Below the pieces are notes generated by a model. That model did no database searches and was not told where the DNA came from. It saw nothing but the letters and a program-made list of their open reading frames with translations. Positions 57,719 through 64,000 of a DNA stretch of 64,000 nucleotides are shown piece by piece. Position numbers and translations under genes: made by a program. How positions within the stretch are numbered: position 1 is the stretch's first letter; the number at the start of each line of letters is the position of its first letter. This DNA is from Rhizophagus irregularis (Eukaryota; Glomeromycota; Glomeromycetes; Glomerales; Glomeraceae), in NCBI RefSeq assembly GCF_026210795.1, contig NC_089429.1:2356001-2420000 (forward strand), given 5' to 3'.

Positions 57719-58943
57719 ACAGGTTACAAATATGGTATTTTATTTTTTCTGGGTCAAAAAGATTTTTTTAATTTCCATTTATAGTAATCTACCGAATTAT
57801 TGGATCCAAGTTAGTTTATTTCTTTTTTCAGAAGTGATCTTCATCTCATAATTCGGCCCATTACTTTAAATTTTGCTAAAATTAATGATATATAAGGAAT
57901 CTATATTTGATTAATTATAAATAAATTTTTGAAAAGATCGTTTAATTGAAAAAGATTACTGCAGAATACATTTTACAATAAGCTTAAAAATCAAACTATA
58001 AAAGTTATATTATTTATTTTTTATATACTATTATTTTTATTGAAGTTTTGCTTTATATATCATTATTAGTTGAATTTATAAGAGTTATGACAATGGGATT
58101 GATATAAAATGAGTCTTTGTCATATTCACACATCTGCTCATAATTGTTTTAGATTTCCTGCCCAAATTCAAAATAAAAATAAATAGTTTATTTATGATTT
58201 TTAGCAAATCAACAGACATTTCTATAAAAAAAATATACATATAATGAGCTATCAATAAAGTTAAATTTACTGGAGTTGCTTTTTTTTAAAAAAAAAAATA
58301 TTCCCTATATGTAAATTTTTGTTCATTAGTTCTTTTAATGGTTTTGCAAAGATTTCATAATTTAAAATTTTTTTTCTAAATGATCAGAGATTTCCAGCCA
58401 TAATCCACATATAAGAAAGTTTTTGTGATATTGGTTTAAAATTAAAAGAATAATATTAATGATAGTGGCATCAATAAATTTAAACCAATATAGTTAAATT
58501 GGATATATAAATAATAATATTCTGGTAGTGTATTTTGTTATACTAATCATTTAATCAAATTGTAAATTTTAAAATTATTTAAATTGATTTTTATATTGCT
58601 CATTTGAATTTAAAAATTTTATAATAATTTATTAGTATTAATTCTTTCATTTATAATTTTTTTATACTTAAAAGTTGAGTTTCAAGTTATTTTTTACATT
58701 AAACCTTATTTTAAAAAATACTTTGAATTTACAATATAAATTAAAACTATTAAAGATTTTAGTATTGATTATACGATTAATTCTAGCCAAATTTATAGTG
58801 ATGGGCAGAATTATGAGATGAAAATCACTTCTGAAAAAAGAAATAAACTAACTTGGATCCAATAATTTGGTAGATTACTATAAATGGAAATCAAAAAAAT
58901 TTTTTTGACCCAGAAAAAATAAAATACCATATTTGTAACCTGT

Positions 58944-59151
58944 CAGGTACCTGCTGCAAGTTCAGCAGGTACCTGCCGCAAATCTAGCAGGTACCTGCCG
59001 CAAATCTAGCAGGTACCTGCCGCAAATCTAGCAGGTACCTGCCGCAAATCTATCAGGTATCTGCCGCAATTCTAGCAGGTATCTGCTGCAATTCTAGCAG
59101 GTACCTGCCGTGAATCCAGCAGATACCTGCCACAAATCTAGCAGGTACCTG
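58944..59151 (-). repeat. Right CAGGTACCTG array, ten units
   Basis: Inverted counterpart of the left array with two more units. Five neighbouring units are nearly identical (AGCAGGTACCTGCCGCAAATCT), a sign of recent expansion in this arm only. Confidence 0.9.
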
Positions 59152-59191
59152 CCGCAATAGCAGCGGACTTTTGACTTGAACGGCTTGCCAT

Positions 59192-59619
59192 ATAATTTGA
59201 ATGTGCTAACGTCAGTAGGATAATAAAAATTTACCAGATCTGTAAATCATAGGTTCTAATCGCTCAATTTCCATTTTTGATTCTTTTTAATGACGCCCTG
59301 TGCCCTGTCTTACGATCCGTGAGATCAGGAATATGTTTTTTTATTAGTAATTCAAAACTGTGATTAGTGAAATAAGACATACCAGAACTTTCGGGAAAGT
59401 GTATGTTGAAAACATTAAAATATATTAAGAATTTATGTTTTTTTTATTGCAAATTGCATTTATCTACATTTGTTACATTTTAAAAGTATTTACTATTTTA
59501 TATTCTAAATGTTTTACTATATTAATGCTACAACTTTTCGTACTATTAAATGATATATTTATAATCTCTTTCGTCTATTTTCATTACATTTTGTTTATTA
59601 TATTTGCTATTATAACCAA
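59192..59619. other. Intergenic region
   Basis: 428 bp between the foldback element and the end of the ART-like gene. AT-rich, no gene seen. Confidence 0.45.
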
Positions 59620-60801
59620 CTAGATTTTATTCTTTTTATAAATGATGATTCCTACTATGCGTAAATCAACTGCACTAGTTAATCTACTTGATTTGAGTGC
59701 TAACTGATTCTTATTGATGTCTGCCTTGGGTGTCTCATATTTATTCCTAATCATTCGAATATAATTGGTGGCTTGAGGGTCATATATAAAATCGTACACA
59801 TCAGCCTCACATTTACAAAAGTTACGAGATTTACGCACTACATCCTTCCACCTTTTATTGCCACTACTAAGATCAAGGTGTTGATAATCTTTTAATAAAG
59901 ATTTTGGAATATCGTAAATAATTATCGCACATGGTGAGCCAATAAATTTTTGTATTCCAAAATCAATTACCGACTTAAATTCATCATTGAGATAAAATGA
60001 TGTCGTTCGACCACCAAAATCTTGTTTTATCTGACCTACTACCAAGCTGATGCCATCAGTAAAAATACTTTCGGTACTAATCAAGTCCGTGGTATGGTAA
60101 TACCAGGTGCTTTTATCATTAAATTGATTAAGATCTGTTTCAAGGAGGAGATTAAGTTCATTGCCTTTGTCACTAGTATTACTAACGGATATAGTAACAA
60201 TTATTGGCGTGTTTTTAAAAACATCAACTCTATTCTCACTTGCATTTTCAACAAAAGAGATAAACTCATTTGAAGCTTGATTAGTGAATTGGTATATTGC
60301 CCAATTAATCCAGTAATTGGGTGTTTGTGCTTTTAGATATTCTTCAGATACTCCGTTAACAATGAAATTGGCACTTTTTAGAGAAAAGGATTCCATTAAC
60401 CAAGCATCTGGCGAGTAGTCTTCATTCCAAGAGTCTGTTACTGTTTCGGATGCGTAAGCAAGAAGCCAGTATTCAATTGTCTGCGTCAATAAAAATTCAT
60501 TTGAGATGGATGACATCCAGTTGAGAAACTTCTCACGACTAAAACCAAACTTTTGTGCTTGGTCCACGAGCTCAGTGATCCCTTCTAGATGCGATATATT
60601 GTGTTAGAAACTTCTGTTTCATCCACATGAAATTTTAAATTTTTCAGCTGAAAATGAATTACCTGTTATAGTCTCCCCAGTAGTAACGGCTCCTGTATCA
60701 AGTTCAGTAACGGATCCTGTATCAGTAACAGATCCTGTATCGACGAAATTATAGGTAACGGTTTCTGTAAACAAAGAGTTTAGATTTAAAGCAATAGACA
60801 T
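59620..60801 (-). CDS. DUF3990/ADP-ribosyltransferase-like protein
   Basis: Two exons (60801-60663, 60584-59620) give 367 residues. The intron is GT-AG with a TTCTAAC branch point 20 bp before the acceptor. The N-terminus (about 20-40) has short repeats DTGSVTDTGSVTELDTG. A helical middle (about 50-165; WMSSIS, EYWLLAYASETVTDSW, NYWINWAIYQF) precedes the C-terminal domain: WYYHTTDLISTESIFTDGIS (His210), DFGGRTTSFYLND (235-247), RWKDVVRKSR (291-300) and VYDFIYDPQATN (309-320). This is the pattern of DUF3990, a family with the ADP-ribosyltransferase fold (H-x-T, G-x-x-FY-x, W-x-x-x-V-x-x-x-R, YD-x-x-x-x-P). NAD-dependent modification of a partner is an inference; the catalytic Glu could not be placed. 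No signal peptide. Confidence 0.75.
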
Positions 60802-62213
60802 TAAAGGAGAGTTAAGAAATAAGATTTTTTTATTTTTTTTTGCAAAAATAGATATATATATACAAAAGAAACTTCATTGATTAAATTACGCCAGAATGAT
60901 TAATCATATCCAAACTTTAAAAGCCCAATTTTTTAATGATGTGAATCTGATCAAAGTTCACATGATATCAATTGATCAGGACAAATTGTTAGTCATCCGC
61001 CAAATACAATACATCAATACTTCACATCACTAAATTAATTCCACTTGATTTTTTAGTATATTCACGCGAGGATTCATATATCGTGGCGTCTCTTGGAATT
61101 TAAGGTGTATATCATCCTTTTGCAAATCTAACAGAAATTATGAGGTCTCTGATTGATTATATATGGACGAACTAAATGTGAGTAAGGAATAAGAATCGTA
61201 CTGTAAGATAGGTATTATGACCACATAACTTTACCTGTAAAATATTTATACACCTCACTTAAACTGAAGTATAATGAAAACGGGTGCTCATTCCTTAGCG
61301 AAGTTCACGGTCGCCAAGAATTTCAGTCATACAGCATGTGGATCATGAGATACAGTAGTTCTTTCAACGATAATTTATTATTTTTAGAAGCATTTAAGAG
61401 AAGTGAGGGATAGGGTAGCAAATTGAGTATCCAAGATAACTAAATCCCTAATTACTTTGTTCCATATGTGCGTATTATTACATAAATCAAATTAACGAAT
61501 TGAATCGTAAAAAATAAAGTGATCTATTCTCCCCTATTTTAGTTCGAACATATTACCCATATTACCAAACAACACTCTTGTTATCAACAGTCGATTAATA
61601 ATCTTTCAGAATGCTTCTAGGAATCACTCAATGAAGCATGGCACTTAATTTCGATCACGAATCATATGACCAATTGATCATCTAAGTGGGATATATTACT
61701 GAGGGTGCGACGTTTTAAAACTATTGCATATTCCAGTATTCGTGGATGAGATGCTCAAATAATATTGAGCAACAGTTACTTTTGAGTTTAGAATGTCCAT
61801 TCTCTTTCTCCAACTAGTTAATTTTCTTTGGTTACGCCGTTACGGATATCCTGGACTTGTCTGGATTAAAGTTTCGTGAAAACATAATTTGCGCCTAATG
61901 CAGTCACTTTTCATCTATTGTGAAATTTTTTAACCATCTCCCCACCACCCGAAGAGGTATCTCCTGTGAAAGAGGATGAAGAAGTAGATATAACAGAAAG
62001 ATCCTGATTATTAGAGGAAAGAATTTTTTCTCCCTGCAAAGGATTTTCTTTCGAAAAACTAGTTGGAGTGATTACCTGTGTTATGTGACAAATTGTTCAT
62101 TTCTGCGAAGTGATGATGATCCCCAAATGGCCGACTGTTTCTCATGGACTATCTGTTGACCAATATTTGTATCGTGACATGTATTAGTTGTTTTGTTGCT
62201 GTAGCTAACAGTT
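60802..62213. other. Region without a recognisable gene
   Basis: Includes the upstream region of the ART-like gene. GC rises after 61050, but stops are frequent in all frames. Confidence 0.4.
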
Positions 62214-62967
62214 TCAGGTTGAATATACAGCTAGCACTCTTAATGTCCGTAGTACTGTGAATCTGAGGGGACCATGAAGAGATGTATTAGATGGAACACA
62301 ATCTATTTTCGTGTCCTCGTTTGCTTCTGCTAAAGAATTGTCATCGTGTTCTGTAACCGGAAATCTGTTAACGAACAAGTCGTTTCTATGGACATCAACT
62401 GCCGTGCCTAAGGACTGACTAAGAGGAGATATTTTCTTGTGAAGGGACTGCTTATAATTAGTGTACCTATGATTCGGATACATTGAGTAGGATTGAGAAA
62501 CCAATCTCTCTAGGCAGGCGTAATTGAACTTTATGTGCAAAAATTTTTGTTTCACTATAGTCGGCTACGTAAAAGGAGACAGATTGTATATGGTAACTGT
62601 AAGACCAAATGTCAAGAGTATTGCGTCCACATTCTTCCATGATCCTTGAGACTCTTAGGTGTATCTCTTCGGTCACTGAAACTAGCGTGGAACTCTTCAA
62701 CGATCACATTCCTTGGAATCTTGGACCGTGACGAAAAATCTACTAAATCTACTTGTATTTTTGATGACTGGAGCAAATACCCCATAAAATATTTTTCAGA
62801 AAAATGATCACGTGTCTGAGTTTCTTAGAAAAATGATCATTTATTGGAGTTTTTTTCCAGTAGGGATATTCAAGTACAGTTCCATTATGCTCCCAAAATT
62901 CTTCACGGAAATCATACACTCTATAGCCGCGGGTATTATTGTCTTGCACTATCAACTTTGTGGACAA
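62214..62967 (-). other. Short overlapping minus-strand frames, decayed
   Basis: Frames of 72-113 codons lie in different phases. The one at 62749-62967 has protein-like sequence (TRGYRVYDFREEFWEHNGTV). No family was recognised and no splice path joins the frames. Probably a gene relic. Confidence 0.25.
62790..62860. repeat. TAGAAAAATGATCA repeat pair
   Basis: Two units of about 35 bp (CAGAAAAATGATCACGTGTC, TAGAAAAATGATCATTTATT then GGAGTTTTTTTCC). Two more units of the same repeat lie at 63858-63930, with GGAGTTTTTTTGC and GGAATTTTCCCC. Confidence 0.6.
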
Positions 62968-64000
62968 CTCCTCGTAAAGATCAGTAAACAGTTTTTTCTA
63001 CTCCGGTCATCTTTTTTATATTAATCCCATTTTTTCAAATAGATGAGAAAAAAAATTTGACCGTATAAGATAGTAAAAACGGACATAGAGGATTATAGAA
63101 CATCAGTCCCGTTCTTGCCAGCCACCGAAGAAACAATTTACGTGGTTCTTAAACCTTCAAGTTCTGGAAGTATTCAAAGTACATTGATATAAAAATAAAT
63201 CCGTTTTCCGTAGTTAATATGAACATATGATAGTTTGTCGATAAATGCACCCACTTGAAAGTCTCGACACTATGGTGATGTAGTAGCACCATTGCTACTG
63301 AAATAGTAACTCGCTCTCTCATTGCTTGCCCTTATTTGTCAACTAATGCTCAAACTGTTCGAAAACAAAAAAATGTTACTATGTATTATCCTTTCTCGAA
63401 AATTTTGTGCCATGTCAAAGATATCATCATCCTTTGTGGAATGCTTTGTAACAGTTCTTTAAAATTAATAAAAGACAAACACAATAAATGCAATAGCAAA
63501 TAATACATACTGATTTGTGCGTGAATAAAAAATATGTCTGCATCAGTTATCGCAAGCAATGGCCGGGAGAGATATTTTCTTATGGCGATTCATTTGAACA
63601 GGTGTTGTATTTTAAACCAAGTAAAATACGTTAAAATAAATTTACGGATATTACGAATGGTACACTGGTTTTAAATGTCACTTATTCTGTCTTTAAAGAA
63701 TCTCCGATTAACGTAACACTACTGAAACGAAGATAATCTCTATCGCAATGTGTCTTTCGTAGTATGTTCGACATATTTTCTTTTTGCAAAGACTTTTTTA
63801 CAATATAAATAATAACTCACAAGTATTTCCTAAGTTAGGGCCTATAAAAAAAATTTTTTAGAAAATTGATCACATCGGAGTTTTTTTGCTAGAAAAATGA
63901 TTATTTATCGGAATTTTCCCCGGAAAATTTTTTAGCGAGAGAATAAGTAAAAAGATATCAATAACCTATCCCGGAGAAATTTTATTCCAGGTGTCATAGT
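62968..64000. other. Right end of window, no recognisable gene
   Basis: Mixed GC, frequent stops, and the second pair of the TAGAAAAATGAT repeat at 63858-63930. No gene is seen to run off the edge. Confidence 0.4.

Larger units (their letters stand above)
57515..59191. mobile_element. Foldback element with long inverted arms and CAGGTACCTG repeats
   Basis: Arms of about 380 bp (57515-57895) and 424 bp (58768-59191) are inverted copies, starting GGCAAGCCGTTCAAGTCAAA and ending in its complement. Within each arm lie 21-22 bp tandem units centred on the palindrome CAGGTACCTG, eight at left (57555-57718) and ten at right (58944-59151), then a unique arm part containing ACTTGGATCCAATAAT. The 870-bp centre is AT-rich and non-coding. 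The flanks ACGTAATTT (left) and ATATAATTT (right) may be a 9-bp duplication changed at one CG, which would fit a Mutator-like foldback, but the register is uncertain. Confidence 0.85.

Noticed and set aside
1-64000. tRNA, rRNA or CRISPR loci
   Set aside because: No tRNA B-box with a matching A-box and acceptor stem was found by eye, and no regularly spaced direct repeats with unique spacers. The only 5S-like signal is the retroposon at 45413-45586.

Overview
The window looks like nuclear DNA of an arbuscular mycorrhizal fungus, most likely Rhizophagus or a close Glomeromycotina relative. This rests on the very AT-rich sequence, many short introns (about 60-125 bp) with CTAAC branch points and T-rich acceptors, fungal housekeeping genes (VPS35, SFH5, mitochondrial mS23), BTB genes of the kind expanded in these fungi, and a heavy load of DNA transposons and MITEs. 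The species assignment is inference; no database was searched.

Layout. 1-6330: a tandem array of intron-like units, split by an apparently intact pogo/Tigger-type transposon (1514-3858) with a three-exon DDD transposase. 6330-15500: accessory DNA with a decayed BED-finger hAT transposon (about 7970-12000) bounded by near-palindromic subterminal repeats and carrying a nested Mutator-like MITE (10815-11575), a broken small gene, and a second hAT fragment. 15523-31150: the gene-rich core: a PDAP1/PP28 homologue, VPS35 (13 exons, two GC-AG introns), mitochondrial ribosomal protein mS23 (divergent from VPS35), a DUF924 protein, an orphan seven-helix membrane protein, a Sec14-type SFH5 protein, and a nuclear-looking RNase III with SUMO-interaction-like motifs. 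31750-34430: a BTB pseudogene and an interrupted OTT_1508-type deaminase gene with a MITE at its 5' end. 34430-46900: mostly empty AT-rich DNA with an intact BTB gene (39930-40778), several MITEs, a diverged copy of a segment found at 50 kb, and a short retroposon that resembles 5S rRNA. 46939-47931: a six-exon gene for a secreted protein that resembles a bacterial domain. 48120-57235: gene relics (a V-ATPase subunit C exon, two members of an unrecognised family, other decayed coding DNA). 57515-59191: a striking foldback element whose long arms carry 8 and 10 copies of the palindrome CAGGTACCTG. 59620-60801: an intact two-exon gene for a DUF3990/ADP-ribosyltransferase-like protein. 60802-64000: decayed DNA without a recognisable gene.

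The core genes serve endosomal sorting (VPS35), lipid or haem handling (SFH5), mitochondrial translation (mS23) and RNA processing (RNase III). The flanks look like lineage-specific, repeat-driven compartments. Transitions (C to T, G to A) dominate several repeat-copy comparisons made by eye, which suggests decay by cytosine deamination. The observations most worth following are the intron-like hairpin array, the CAGGTACCTG foldback element, the SIM-bearing RNase III, the 5S-like retroposon, and the pair of duplicated segments that shows a MITE and its empty site in one window. No LTR element or endogenous virus was recognised.
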